Below are positions 17,601 through 27,580 of a stretch of 64,000 nucleotides of DNA, in pieces. The notes under the pieces are model-generated. The model had not been told where the DNA came from. It was given only the letters and a program-made list of their open reading frames with translations, and searched no databases. This DNA comes from a virus, in the IMG/VR virus record IMGVR_UViG_3300027659_000022, positions 1 to 64,000 of that record; one strand, written 5' to 3'. Both the position numbers and the translations under genes were made by a program. Positions within the stretch are counted from its first letter, which is position 1. Every line of letters begins with the position of its first letter.

Positions 17601-20243
17601 GGAGATGCTACTACAATCACCATTGCCAGTAATGATGCTAATTCAATTACAGAATATCTTGGTATGAGAATTGTGATCACCAGCGGTGCAGGCACAGGAC
17701 AGTACGGCTATATCACTGCCTACAACAATGTTTCCAAAGTAGTAAGTGTAACAAGAGAATCAGACGATCAGCCAGGCTGGGACCATGTGGTGCCGGGAAA
17801 ATTACCAACAGTTCCGTTATTAACTAACACCACATATAGAATAGAACCTCGAGTTATATTCTCTGCACCTGCATATTCAGCCACACAGATCACAGTGCCT
17901 GTGAATACTTCATGGTCAGAAATCGTCTATGGTGAAACCACCGAAACATATACCAACGTAGCGGTTAATGAAGCAGGAACAGGAACTACAATAGGAGTTG
18001 GCGCCGCAAATGCTACCTTTAATGTTGTAAAACAGGGCAGAGATTACACTCTCACAATTAATAATGGCGGTGCAGGATACGAAGTTGATCAACTATTAAC
18101 TATTTCCGGAACACTATTAGGAGGAACAACACCAACTAATGATCTATTCATATTGGTCACAGCTGTCAGCGATGACAGCACAAATTCTATACTCGCAGCA
18201 CAACAAAAAACCTACGGTACTGGAGAAGACAACGAAGCAGCCAGCGGTAGATTTGTAGCAGTATCTACCGGAGGCAGCGCCGCTCTGTATAGTGAAGACG
18301 GTACTACCTGGACTGATTTCAACATGCCGACTTCGGGAGACTGGAAGTGTTTAGCCGCAGGTAGAGTCACATATCCTGCATTAGGCAACCATATATTTGT
18401 AGCTATACGCACAGGCAGCGCAGTGGCAGCTAGTTCCTTAGACGGAATCACATGGACCACAAGAGCAATGCCAGCATCAAGGGTCTGGAAATCATGTATC
18501 TATGGGGGAGGTATATTCCTTGCCATAGCTTCAGATTCAAATTCAGCAGCCTACAGCCTAAATGGCATTGGTTGGACTACAACTGTATTACCGGGGTTTG
18601 GTGATTCTACTCTTAACGAATGGGTAGATGTAGCCTACGGAAAAAACACCTACGTGGTGTTGGCCAATAGTGGAAATAATGTAATGGTAGGTGCATATAA
18701 TTCTATCTTGAACACATGGTCGTGGACCGGCCACATCATGGATGTGATCGCAGACTCCTCGGCCAAAGACTGGGTCAGTATAGCCTACGGTAATGATAGA
18801 TTTGTGGCCATATCCAGCACAGGTGAAGTGGCATATAGTTTTGATGGGGTTGTATGGCTAGCAGCCACAATGCCTTCGCAGGACGGAAGCACAGCCCATA
18901 ACTGGAAAAAGATTCGCTATGCACAAGGAGTATTCTTTGCGGTTGGAGATACCGGCGGTAGAGATATCGCAGGCGATCCAGTAGCTGTGCCAACAAACTA
19001 CGCAGCCACATCATTCGACGGCATAGTATGGACGTCTAGAACATTGGCATCTTCCAAAGAATGGGTATCGATAGCGTTTGGTAATCCTTATGTGGATGCC
19101 AGAGACTCTACTACCGGTAAAAGAACCCCTATGTGGATAGCCATAGATAACACTGAAATATTCAACAAAATACAAACAGGAGCAAGAGCACTAGGTCGTG
19201 TGACCATAAGCAGCGGTATCATCAGAAGCATCAAGATGTGGGATCCAGGATCCGGCTATACAGAAGGACCGTTATGCACACTAGTTGATCCTAATAACAA
19301 TACAGATGCTAGAATAGAATCCAGAACCGGAGATGGAGTTTTAGCCCAGCCTGGTTGGTTGAACAGAGGACTGGGTTATAGAACAACCAGTACCACAGTT
19401 ACAATCAGTGGCAACGGATATGCAGATGTTACTCCCTCAGGAAAATTCTTTGTAATGAATGACCTAGATGCTTACCCCGGACCAGGCGCCAGTTTGACTA
19501 TTGGTAACTTGCCAGATTTTTATACGCTGGTAGCCATAGAAGAAATTGGTCAAACTGACAGAGGACTAGCTGCGAGAATACGAGTTAGTCCCGAAATCAA
19601 GGTCAGAGATAATCTACAGCATCTTACACCTATCACTATCAGAACGCAGTTCAGCCAATGCCGTATCACTGGACATGATTTCTTAGACATAGGCACAGGC
19701 AACTTTGAAGAAACCAATTACCCAGAATTATACAGTGGATTCTATACTCCCTCACCAGAAAACGAAGTAGTTGAACTGAATCGTGGCCGTGTATTCTATA
19801 CCTCTACCGATCAAAGCGGTAACTTCCGTGCAGGAGAATTATTTGCGGTAGAACAGGCCACAGGTGTTGTAACGATCTCTGCGGACTTTTTTGATCTCGG
19901 TGGATTATCTGAACTGAGACTAGGTGGTATCAGAGTAGGCGGCACTGGAGCAGTGATTCGTGAGTTTTCAACTGATCCGTTATTCACCGCAGATTCTAAT
20001 AACATCGTACCCACAGAACGAGCTATCAAAAGCTATCTAGCCAGTAGATTGTCAGTGGGCGGATCTGAAATTGCAGTGGGTAGTTTCATAGCCGGTACCA
20101 TATTGGTAGGACCAGATAGAATTAATAACACAGCTGGACTGAGAATCATAGTGCCGGTAAGAGCAGAATTCGATCAAGCGAGTTCGGGAATCAGCGGAAG
20201 CATGCTGGCACAGACGATGTTTTATAGGTCGTTTCGCAATTAA
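14631..20243 (+). CDS. Giant tail-fibre/adhesin with carbohydrate-binding repeats and propeller
   Basis: A 1870-aa multidomain protein. Residues 1-400 hold seven repeats of about 50 residues with the pattern W-x5-Y-x3-D-x-VRYGG-x2-Y-x-C-x3-HT, resembling the CBM5/12 chitin-binding fold. Residues around 460-900 look like a pectate-lyase-type beta-helix region ('LPWRTIRYACEKVDDG', 'LDPGWGPADNRTWITTRSPY', 'ELVSVFSYYAHIGYLAEDGG'). Residues about 1200-1510 hold six 'FVAI ... YSxDGxxW' repeats, consistent with a six-bladed propeller. The C-terminus has GHDFLDIGTGNFEETNYP and a segment FSTDPLFTADSNNIVPTERA. The architecture suggests host surface glycan recognition. It is a full-length paralog of the next gene. 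Neither an intramolecular chaperone nor a catalytic residue set could be identified. Confidence 0.75.
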   Translation: MAEFKISRIRYTWRNAWSNTTAYNRDDVVRYGGSTWICQRQHTASTFAADQAYLANAGDSQPSPAWLKMTDGYAWRGAWTQSTLYNPGDIALYGGVIYLCVTSHPSQSTFDANIANWAVYLSADNWRTAWLPNIRYGIGDVVRYNGTVYRCVVGHTSSSTALGLEIGNNDNQDDSTGELWQVVYEGIQYVGAWTAATRYRENDLVKYGGSILRCIIGHVADANITNANFVTEFPGFNFYQEWSNSVYYAIGDVVRHGGYLYISNNNNTASTSPVLDSTNWQVLSKQINFQGDWSASVDYKIGDLVRRGGDLYVAVTDVIDDGSSLDYLDDGDWEKITVGQNWRASWVINQQYSVNDLVIYLGNTYKCNFEHIATNQNFPGDNGSGFFYWDLLIQAGQDAGMTTRGDLLTYDLSRSLQGDGSTFGPARVPVGESDQLLIVNNENSVDYAYWGDIARVRYVSLDGVDDDTDPERGTSQFLPWRTIRYACEKVDDGFSGTTTIRVSVGEFEEIIPIIVPARTVILGAELRSTTIKAAGPIAALALDRTYHIAVLNRISGIIQAIVAGTAISPPKSAGNILNPVIVTETVSISFSPPQFDEFGSEIFDTSTQPRPTSNTAAIAIQTKIANIIAYINFNINSTGSNPTLVGTNTAVTDVEYTNTVLQLEANKEFLAAEAVAFMQVTYPIYAFDTIRLSTDIRRYIDAFKYDIIYTGNYKSLLAARYYRNAVLGCNESEDMFYVRNSTGIRNCTLKGLESTLNPPAAFDLYQKPLGGAYVSLDPGWGPADNRTWITTRSPYIQGVTTIGTGCVGQKIDGALHNGGNRSIVSNDFTQVLSDGIGAWVLNNGRAELVSVFSYYAHIGYLAEDGGVIRATNGNCSYGAYGAISDGVDASETPATAAVYTRAQQASIAAAFAGDFVDEIQILEFANCGNDYTSATATFAGAGVDAAVVFEDFRDDAVFEARLLDANAGTATIATAIGGTGYVLVQNNAQSGDATTITIASNDANSITEYLGMRIVITSGAGTGQYGYITAYNNVSKVVSVTRESDDQPGWDHVVPGKLPTVPLLTNTTYRIEPRVIFSAPAYSATQITVPVNTSWSEIVYGETTETYTNVAVNEAGTGTTIGVGAANATFNVVKQGRDYTLTINNGGAGYEVDQLLTISGTLLGGTTPTNDLFILVTAVSDDSTNSILAAQQKTYGTGEDNEAASGRFVAVSTGGSAALYSEDGTTWTDFNMPTSGDWKCLAAGRVTYPALGNHIFVAIRTGSAVAASSLDGITWTTRAMPASRVWKSCIYGGGIFLAIASDSNSAAYSLNGIGWTTTVLPGFGDSTLNEWVDVAYGKNTYVVLANSGNNVMVGAYNSILNTWSWTGHIMDVIADSSAKDWVSIAYGNDRFVAISSTGEVAYSFDGVVWLAATMPSQDGSTAHNWKKIRYAQGVFFAVGDTGGRDIAGDPVAVPTNYAATSFDGIVWTSRTLASSKEWVSIAFGNPYVDARDSTTGKRTPMWIAIDNTEIFNKIQTGARALGRVTISSGIIRSIKMWDPGSGYTEGPLCTLVDPNNNTDARIESRTGDGVLAQPGWLNRGLGYRTTSTTVTISGNGYADVTPSGKFFVMNDLDAYPGPGASLTIGNLPDFYTLVAIEEIGQTDRGLAARIRVSPEIKVRDNLQHLTPITIRTQFSQCRITGHDFLDIGTGNFEETNYPELYSGFYTPSPENEVVELNRGRVFYTSTDQSGNFRAGELFAVEQATGVVTISADFFDLGGLSELRLGGIRVGGTGAVIREFSTDPLFTADSNNIVPTERAIKSYLASRLSVGGSEIAVGSFIAGTILVGPDRINNTAGLRIIVPVRAEFDQASSGISGSMLAQTMFYRSFRN

Positions 20244-20253
20244 TTTTTATTAA

Positions 20254-20259
20254 TAAATA
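20254..20259 (+). promoter_or_regulatory. TAAATA late-promoter core
   Basis: Located in the 34-nt gap between the giant fibre genes. Predicted start near 20265 gives a leader of about 13 nt containing GGAG before the ATG at 20278. Confidence 0.5.
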
Positions 20260-20277
20260 TAGGATACGGAGTAGAAA

Positions 20278-23200
20278 ATGGCAGAATTCAAACTAGGTAG
20301 AATTAGATTTGTATGGAAAAATGACTGGAACCCTTCCACCGTCTATTACATAGACGATGTGATAAGATACGGTGCCCGCACCTATATCTGTGCTGTAGGT
20401 CATACCTCCGCAGCGGATTTTAACACAGATCTAGAATACAGTCCTACCAAATGGAATCAAATGAGCGACGGCCAATCATGGACCGGCGATTGGAATACTT
20501 CTACATTCTACAAACTTAATGATGTGGTGAAATATGGCGGATTGTTATATATCTGCAATGACAGTCACACATCTACAGCCACAACAGCATCAGGTCTAGA
20601 AGCTGATCAAGCCAAATGGACATTATATGCCGAAGGATTTGATTGGAAAAATTCTTGGTCAGTCAGCACACGATACAAGGTAAATGATCTAGTTAGATAC
20701 GGCGGTTACACTTATGTATGTAATACCTATCATACATCTGCAGCCACAGCCGCATCGGGACTAGAAGCTGATCAAGCTAAATGGGACAGTTTCAACCAAG
20801 GCATAGAATACAAAGGTACCTGGGTCACCGCTACCAGATATAAACTCAATGATGTTATAAAATATGGTGCAGGACTTTGGATCTGTACCACACAGCACAC
20901 TGCTGATGCCGCATTCTTAACAGACAGCACTGCAGGTCGTTGGGCACAATTTGCAGAAGGTATTGAATTTGAAGATACATGGAGTTCTGGAACTCTATAC
21001 CAACCAGGAGACATAGTTCGATACGGTGGTAATCAATACGTAGCAAAAAATATTCACTCAGCGATTGTTCCATCGACAGGCACATCAAATTGGGATTTAT
21101 ACAGCGAAGGATTCAAATTTCAATCAGACTGGAATGATAGTACTTCTTACAAAATCGGTGAAGTTGTTAGACTTCGCGGATATACCTATCTAGCCACAGC
21201 AGACAATACTAATCAAGAGCCACCTAATGTCACATATTGGCAAAGACTTACTTCTGGTATTGCTTGGCAAGGAGAATGGACTGACGATATAAATTATAAA
21301 TTAGGCGATGCAGTGAGATTTGGCGCAAATGCCTATATCTGTCTTCTGGCACACAGATCAGAAGGTGACGATGGATCAACTATAGGACCAGAAGGCGGAG
21401 GTGCTGCTAATAGTAGACCAGATCAAGACAGCACAGGTACCTATTGGAGCTTACTAAACATCGGTTCTGAAACTGATATCTTATCAGTTCGTGGAGATTT
21501 AGTTTACTACAGCGGTTCGGGCCCTACAAGATTACCTATCGGACGTGAAGGTCAAGTTCTACGGTCCGACGGTGTAGACCCAGAATGGGCCACACTAGGC
21601 GAAATTGATCACAATTATTTTGTAGCACCACACGGCACAGATCTTCCTGCACCTATACATGGCAAGACCTGGGATAAGCCATGGAAGACTATTCGATATG
21701 CCTGTGAACAGGTAGAACGTGGCCCTAGAAATCCCGATGCCACATATCTATTAGAACTTAATCGTGTGTTCATACAACGAGAAACCACAGAATTCATACA
21801 GAATCAGATCACTAACAACATAGCACCGTTCACATCGGCATTTGTCTACGACGATTTCAAATGTGAAAGAGATGTGGGATTTGTTGTAGATGCATTGATC
21901 TATGATCTTAGACATGGCGGCAACGTCAAAACTAGAGGAGCAGCTAATGCTCTCATAGGTGGACTCAGCGCAGAAGAAACAGAAGCATATCCTGGTCTAG
22001 CTGCAGAATCAGACGAATCCATAGCGGCCTATAATTACATGGTCACTGTAGTCGAGGATGTACTAGCACAGACAGCTCCAGCAGTGAACTATCAGACCTT
22101 GAACGGTGACAATTCAACTGCCACAGTATCGCAGTATTTCAATGCTGACCTCACAGCAGAACCAGGAGCATATACCACAGCAGCTGGTTTAGTTGAAGTA
22201 ATCACTGATGCTATCACTGCCCGTGCAGCAGCAGTAACCGCTCCACAGATCGCAGCAGCATTGGCCAGTGTGCCTGCTCGTAGAAGTCCTAACAATCTTA
22301 TCAGCATTGCTACTGGGCAATACAGAGAAACGTTGCCTATCATTGTTCCAGAACAGACCTGCGTGATTGGAGACGAATTAAGATCCACAAACGCTGGTCC
22401 TGCTGGTAGCTTGACGAATCTTGCAGATTCTTACTATTCTATGGGTGCGCTGTCAAGACTAGAAACAGTAGTCAGTCAAATTATCACTGGCTCTAACGTC
22501 ACAGAAAGCTCAGGAAACACTGCTACACAGAGTGCAGCATTTCCGTATGCCAGCGCAGATGAACAGGCAGATATCACACAGCTGGTAAGAGTAATACAGC
22601 ATCAGATCGATTATCGAATCAGCACCACTCACATGGTTACCAACACAGATCCTACAGGTTACGATACTGCTTATCTCACAGGCTACGGTGATGCTAGAAC
22701 ACTGATAAAAGAAAACAAAGAATTTATCAAAGCTGAAATCATCGCCTTTATCACTGAAAACTACCCTTCAGTGAAATATTCTAGAACCATATGCAAACGA
22801 GACACAGGTTTTATTGTCGATGCTATGGTCTATGACTTGACCTATGGCGGTTTTACGCAGACACTGAATGCAGGATTAGCCTATTTTGACGGCACCACAG
22901 GGCTGGAAATTGACGCATCAGAAGTCACTGCTACTGTGGCTGCTTATGGTAGATTAAAAACTGTGATGCAAGAAATCGCTGCTAACACCACAGTGACCAA
23001 ATCCACAGGTAATGCTGCTACACAATGGACCGATGCGACTAATCTCACAGGTGGGTCTGCAGCCAGCGCATTCATCGGCGCTAACATTGACAACATCACT
23101 AACCTATTAGCAGGCGATTCCACCGCAGCTACTCCTCCTATCGTTACAGTGACTTCGATAACTGGCACAGACACCTTTGTTACTGCTGGTCACAGTCTAC

Positions 23201-26200
23201 AAGCAGGCGACCTAGTGGTTCCTATTGAAACACAGAACGGACTCACTGTAGGCACACGTTATTACGTAATTGCATCAGGACTTACAGCTACTGATTTCAA
23301 GGTATCAACAAGTTATGCGGGTGCAGCAGCCACAGGATTTACTAACGGTTCTGGTTTAACCTTGGTAATGACCTACGAGGATCGTCCGATTGCCACCAAC
23401 GCTGTAACTTCTACCACAGCACTAATTACTGCATTTACAACTCTAAGTGCGGCGGCTCAGACTATTGTATCAAACATGACAGTTTATATTGATGCAAACT
23501 TTCCATCATTAACCTATGATCCTAATAAGTGTGAAAGAGATGCTAGAATTATCTTAGATGCAGTAGGCTATGACTTCATGTTTAACGCCAACGGACAAAC
23601 TAGAAATGCAGCTTACGCTTATCTAAGAGCCAGTGCCAGCGATGTTTATAGTCTAGGACAGAAAGCAGCCACCCGAGCAGCATTTAGTTATGTGAAAACA
23701 CAAGCCAAGGCCAACGTAGGCGGTGATGCTACTGCACAGGCTCGCATTGAAACACTGATGACTCTGTTAGATGATATCATTTATGGCGCCACCAACGAAG
23801 GTAGTCGCTGTGCTTCTGGTAACAGGATGGTGGATTACGCAGTTCTGCAGTTAGAAAGAAACAGAGATTATGTTGTTACAGAGATCGATGCGTACATAGA
23901 CTCAACATATACAACCACAGTAACGAATGCCACAGCGGCCACAGATGTGTTTACCTGCACCAGCACAGCTTGGATGCAGCGTAATGCAGCAGTGAGATTC
24001 TCAGGAACTGTATTTGGCGGTATTAGCACAGGTACAACATATTACATACAGAATGTTGTAAGCTCAACAACCTTTAAAATCTCAACTACAAGAGATTCAA
24101 ACACAGCACTAGACATTGCATCTAATGCATCTGGATCTATGACTGTGAGCTTGTATTACAGCAGTGAAGCATGCCTGCGAGACGTTGGTACATATATTGA
24201 CGCACTAAAATATGATTTGAAATATCCAGGCAACTACAAATCTCGATATGCCGCTAGATACTATGGTAACAGCGTGGTTGGCAGCCTAGAAGAAGACATG
24301 TATTATCTACGTGATGGTACAGGTGTTAGAGATCAGACACTGCAGGGACTCACAGGCGATCTTTTAGCACCTAATGAGTACGGTACATCAAGAGTTTCGG
24401 CCGGAGCCTACTGTTCCTTGGATCCAGGTTGGGGTCCAGAAGATTACCGTACCTGGATCAACACTCGCTCACCATACGTACAAGGGGTGACCACACTGGG
24501 TACAGCCGCCGTGGGACAGAAGATCGACGGCTCGCTGCACAATGGTGGTAATGATTCCATCGTTTCCAACGACTTCACACAGGTTATATCAGACGGTATT
24601 GGTGCTTGGATCACCAACAACGGTCGTGCTGAATTGGTATCAGTGTTCTCATACTATGCGCACATCGGATATCTAGCAGAAAATGGTGGTAGGATCCGTG
24701 GCACCAACGGTAACTGTTCATACGGAGATTTTGGAGCTGTGGCAGAAGGATTTGATGCCAGTGAAACACCTGGCACAGCCGTAGTAGATAATAGACTGCA
24801 ATTTGAAGCAGTTATTGATCGCATTGTCACAGACGGATCGGCACTGACACAATTTGAATTTACCAATGCTGGTATTGATTACACTGAAGTCACATATGTC
24901 ATTACAGGTGGCGGCACTGGAGGATCAGTTCAGCAGGATGAATTCCGTGATGACGCTGTGTTCGAAGTACGCATGTTGGATCTAGTTGAAGACAGTACCG
25001 ACGCTGAAGAAGCTGTAGGTAATTTTGGTGGATTTGGTTATATTACAAATTCCAACACCTGCCAGGGCGGCACATCAACTTCAGTGACTATTGCTGCCAC
25101 AGATAGTGAGACCAGCACAGCCTATATAGGTATGAAAATCGTGCTCACAGGCGGTGCAGGTGTAGGACAGTTTGGTATTATCGACACATATAATTCAGGC
25201 ACTAAAGTAGCAGGCTTGGTCAAAGAATCCGATGGCACAGCAGGATTTGATCATTTGATAGCAGGCACAGCAATAGTATCACCAGATGCTTCTAGCACCT
25301 ATATCATCGAACCAAGAGTAACATTCTCAGCACCCGGCTACACATCCACAGCAGCTACACTGCCAACCTCAGGCACATGGACCGCTGTCAAATACGGAGA
25401 AACCGCAGCGGTATACGCATCAGTCACCGGCACCTACAGTGGTGCCGGTGTTGGTGCTACATTTACTGTGATACGCAACGGATGGAAATACACACCGTCC
25501 TTACAGACCGCTGGTACAGGATATGTGAGATTACAAACCATTACCATACTGGGAACCAGTCTCGGTGGGTTGAGCACAGCCAACGACCTAGTGATAACCA
25601 TCACCGCGGTTAATGCTGCAACTGGAGCTATCTTAAACTTTGATCATGCAGGATATGGCATAGGTGGCAGATATGTAGCTCTAAGAGGTGGCAGCACAGT
25701 GGGCGCAACATCTGAAGATGGTATTGCATGGGATACTCGAGCCAGCTTAATGCCGAGTGCGGCAAACTGGTCAGCTATGACTGCTGGCTTGTTTGATGAC
25801 GGATCCACAGTGGGCAAAGTCAGCAAATTCGTAGCAGTTGCTGGAACCTCAGCCAACACCACAGGTGCATATTCAGATGACGGCATTACTTGGTCAGCCG
25901 CCAGTATGCAGACATCAGCAACATGGGTAGATGTGGCATTTGGTGGTTTCAGCGCACAGAAATTTGTAGCAATAGCCAGCGATGTAACCACTGTGCGGAT
26001 CAGCAATGATGGTGAAAACTGGGATCAAACTGGCACACTTACCACCACTGGTTTCACAGCTATTGCATACGGTAAAAACAGATTCGTAGCCATCAAGAGT
26101 GGAACCGCAGTTACAAATTATGCTACCACATCAGGAGTCACGGGCACATGGACTGCAGGCACACTGCCAAGTTCATCGAACTGGAACAGTATAGCCTACG

Positions 26201-27558
26201 GTAATAACAGATTCGTAGCTGTGTCTAACACCAGTGGTACTGTAGCTGCCTACAGTCTAGATGGTATTACGTGGACTGCCAGCACACTGCCATCAACAGC
26301 ACAATGGACCAAGGTCACATACGGTCAAGGAGTATTCCTTGCTGTGAGTACAACCACAGCAGCAGCAACTTCTCCAGACGGTATCACATGGACTCTAAGA
26401 GCTACATCTACAGCAGCCAGTGGATTCTCAGCTGTCACTTTTGGTAACAGAAATCGTTATGGTCAATTTGTAGGTGTTGGCGCTAGCACAGGCACAGTAG
26501 CCACATACATTAGAACTGGAGCCACTGCTAGAGCTCGTGCGTTGGTGGCATCTAACAAGATATTCCAGATTAACATCACAGAGCCTGGTTCTGGATATAC
26601 TACTGAACCAACTATAACATTCACGGATCCTAACAACACCTTTGAAGCACCAGTAACCGTGAGACGAGGATCGGGAGTATTGGCCAATCCATCGTTTGTT
26701 AACCGAGGCACGCAGTATGTCACCAGCAGCTGTGAAGTAGACATCGGCGACGGTTACGCCAACGTGTTCCAACCAGGCGCATTTGTAGCAGTGAGACAGA
26801 TCACTGAACAACCAACTCCGGGATCTAATGTGGTGTTTGGACATCTACCAGATCGCACATTTAAATTAGTGAATGTTATCACGTTCTTGGGCGTCAACGA
26901 TGGAGCCTACACCGCATTCTTACAGATCAGTCCTAATTTAACCATCGGCGAAGCACCTGAAGATGCTGTAACGGTCACCACCAGACTGCGTTATAGCCAG
27001 TGTCGTTTAACTGGGCATGACTTCTTGGACATAGGTACTGGTAGTTTTATTGAAACTAACTATCCTAACTCTCCGTTGCAGCCGCCTATTCCAGCCAACG
27101 AAGCAGTTGATTCCAACGGTGGCCGTGTGTTCTTTACAAGCACAGACCAGGACGGTAACTTCCGAGTTGGCGACCTGTTTAACATTGAACAATCAACTGG
27201 TATTGCTACATTAAATGCTGATGCTTTTAATATTTCGGGCCTGCAAGAACTTAATTTAGGCAACGTGACACTAGGTGGCGGTTCGGCTACGATCACTGAA
27301 TTCTCTACAGACCCGTTCTTTACTGCGGATTCAGACAATATCGTACCTACACAGAGAGCGATCAAAGCCTATATTGGCAGCCAAATTGGTGGTGGTGGTG
27401 CTAGCTTGAACGTTAACTCAGTGACAGCAGGATCAGTGTTTATCAGCTCAAATATCATAACTACTACCACAGGCGGTGCGATTAAAATGAATGCTACCTT
27501 TGATTTCAGAGGGGGAGTAACTGGCCTTCCGTTGGCATTCAACTACTTTTTAAACTAA
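20278..27558 (+). CDS. Giant tail-fibre/adhesin, paralog of 14631 gene
   Basis: A 2426-aa protein with the same plan as its upstream neighbour. It has seven N-terminal CBM5/12-like repeats (for example DWKNSWSVSTRYKVNDLVRY then GG-x2-Y-x-C), a long middle, six or more 'RFVAV ... YSLDGITW' propeller repeats, and a C-terminus with GHDFLDIGTGSFIETNYP and DGNFRVGDLFNIEQSTGIAT. It is about 550 aa longer because the middle contains extra copies of a 'C-x-RD-x-GF-x-VDAxxYDLxYGG' module (near residues 530, 840, 1085 and 1300). One 53-nt stretch is identical to its paralog. It is probably a major host-recognition protein. Confidence 0.75.
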   Translation: MAEFKLGRIRFVWKNDWNPSTVYYIDDVIRYGARTYICAVGHTSAADFNTDLEYSPTKWNQMSDGQSWTGDWNTSTFYKLNDVVKYGGLLYICNDSHTSTATTASGLEADQAKWTLYAEGFDWKNSWSVSTRYKVNDLVRYGGYTYVCNTYHTSAATAASGLEADQAKWDSFNQGIEYKGTWVTATRYKLNDVIKYGAGLWICTTQHTADAAFLTDSTAGRWAQFAEGIEFEDTWSSGTLYQPGDIVRYGGNQYVAKNIHSAIVPSTGTSNWDLYSEGFKFQSDWNDSTSYKIGEVVRLRGYTYLATADNTNQEPPNVTYWQRLTSGIAWQGEWTDDINYKLGDAVRFGANAYICLLAHRSEGDDGSTIGPEGGGAANSRPDQDSTGTYWSLLNIGSETDILSVRGDLVYYSGSGPTRLPIGREGQVLRSDGVDPEWATLGEIDHNYFVAPHGTDLPAPIHGKTWDKPWKTIRYACEQVERGPRNPDATYLLELNRVFIQRETTEFIQNQITNNIAPFTSAFVYDDFKCERDVGFVVDALIYDLRHGGNVKTRGAANALIGGLSAEETEAYPGLAAESDESIAAYNYMVTVVEDVLAQTAPAVNYQTLNGDNSTATVSQYFNADLTAEPGAYTTAAGLVEVITDAITARAAAVTAPQIAAALASVPARRSPNNLISIATGQYRETLPIIVPEQTCVIGDELRSTNAGPAGSLTNLADSYYSMGALSRLETVVSQIITGSNVTESSGNTATQSAAFPYASADEQADITQLVRVIQHQIDYRISTTHMVTNTDPTGYDTAYLTGYGDARTLIKENKEFIKAEIIAFITENYPSVKYSRTICKRDTGFIVDAMVYDLTYGGFTQTLNAGLAYFDGTTGLEIDASEVTATVAAYGRLKTVMQEIAANTTVTKSTGNAATQWTDATNLTGGSAASAFIGANIDNITNLLAGDSTAATPPIVTVTSITGTDTFVTAGHSLQAGDLVVPIETQNGLTVGTRYYVIASGLTATDFKVSTSYAGAAATGFTNGSGLTLVMTYEDRPIATNAVTSTTALITAFTTLSAAAQTIVSNMTVYIDANFPSLTYDPNKCERDARIILDAVGYDFMFNANGQTRNAAYAYLRASASDVYSLGQKAATRAAFSYVKTQAKANVGGDATAQARIETLMTLLDDIIYGATNEGSRCASGNRMVDYAVLQLERNRDYVVTEIDAYIDSTYTTTVTNATAATDVFTCTSTAWMQRNAAVRFSGTVFGGISTGTTYYIQNVVSSTTFKISTTRDSNTALDIASNASGSMTVSLYYSSEACLRDVGTYIDALKYDLKYPGNYKSRYAARYYGNSVVGSLEEDMYYLRDGTGVRDQTLQGLTGDLLAPNEYGTSRVSAGAYCSLDPGWGPEDYRTWINTRSPYVQGVTTLGTAAVGQKIDGSLHNGGNDSIVSNDFTQVISDGIGAWITNNGRAELVSVFSYYAHIGYLAENGGRIRGTNGNCSYGDFGAVAEGFDASETPGTAVVDNRLQFEAVIDRIVTDGSALTQFEFTNAGIDYTEVTYVITGGGTGGSVQQDEFRDDAVFEVRMLDLVEDSTDAEEAVGNFGGFGYITNSNTCQGGTSTSVTIAATDSETSTAYIGMKIVLTGGAGVGQFGIIDTYNSGTKVAGLVKESDGTAGFDHLIAGTAIVSPDASSTYIIEPRVTFSAPGYTSTAATLPTSGTWTAVKYGETAAVYASVTGTYSGAGVGATFTVIRNGWKYTPSLQTAGTGYVRLQTITILGTSLGGLSTANDLVITITAVNAATGAILNFDHAGYGIGGRYVALRGGSTVGATSEDGIAWDTRASLMPSAANWSAMTAGLFDDGSTVGKVSKFVAVAGTSANTTGAYSDDGITWSAASMQTSATWVDVAFGGFSAQKFVAIASDVTTVRISNDGENWDQTGTLTTTGFTAIAYGKNRFVAIKSGTAVTNYATTSGVTGTWTAGTLPSSSNWNSIAYGNNRFVAVSNTSGTVAAYSLDGITWTASTLPSTAQWTKVTYGQGVFLAVSTTTAAATSPDGITWTLRATSTAASGFSAVTFGNRNRYGQFVGVGASTGTVATYIRTGATARARALVASNKIFQINITEPGSGYTTEPTITFTDPNNTFEAPVTVRRGSGVLANPSFVNRGTQYVTSSCEVDIGDGYANVFQPGAFVAVRQITEQPTPGSNVVFGHLPDRTFKLVNVITFLGVNDGAYTAFLQISPNLTIGEAPEDAVTVTTRLRYSQCRLTGHDFLDIGTGSFIETNYPNSPLQPPIPANEAVDSNGGRVFFTSTDQDGNFRVGDLFNIEQSTGIATLNADAFNISGLQELNLGNVTLGGGSATITEFSTDPFFTADSDNIVPTQRAIKAYIGSQIGGGGASLNVNSVTAGSVFISSNIITTTTGGAIKMNATFDFRGGVTGLPLAFNYFLN

Positions 27559-27561
27559 ATA
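27556..27561 (+). promoter_or_regulatory. TAAATA late-promoter core overlapping a stop codon
   Basis: The core shares its first TAA with the stop codon of the giant fibre gene. Predicted start near 27567, with GGAGA in the leader before the ATG at 27581. Confidence 0.5.
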
Positions 27562-27580
27562 TATACATGGAGAACAAATT

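Noticed and set aside
26428-26844. Long minus-strand frames inside the second giant fibre
   Set aside because: Cys/Ser/Tyr-rich antisense composition, two overlapping shadows of the same segment, no signals.
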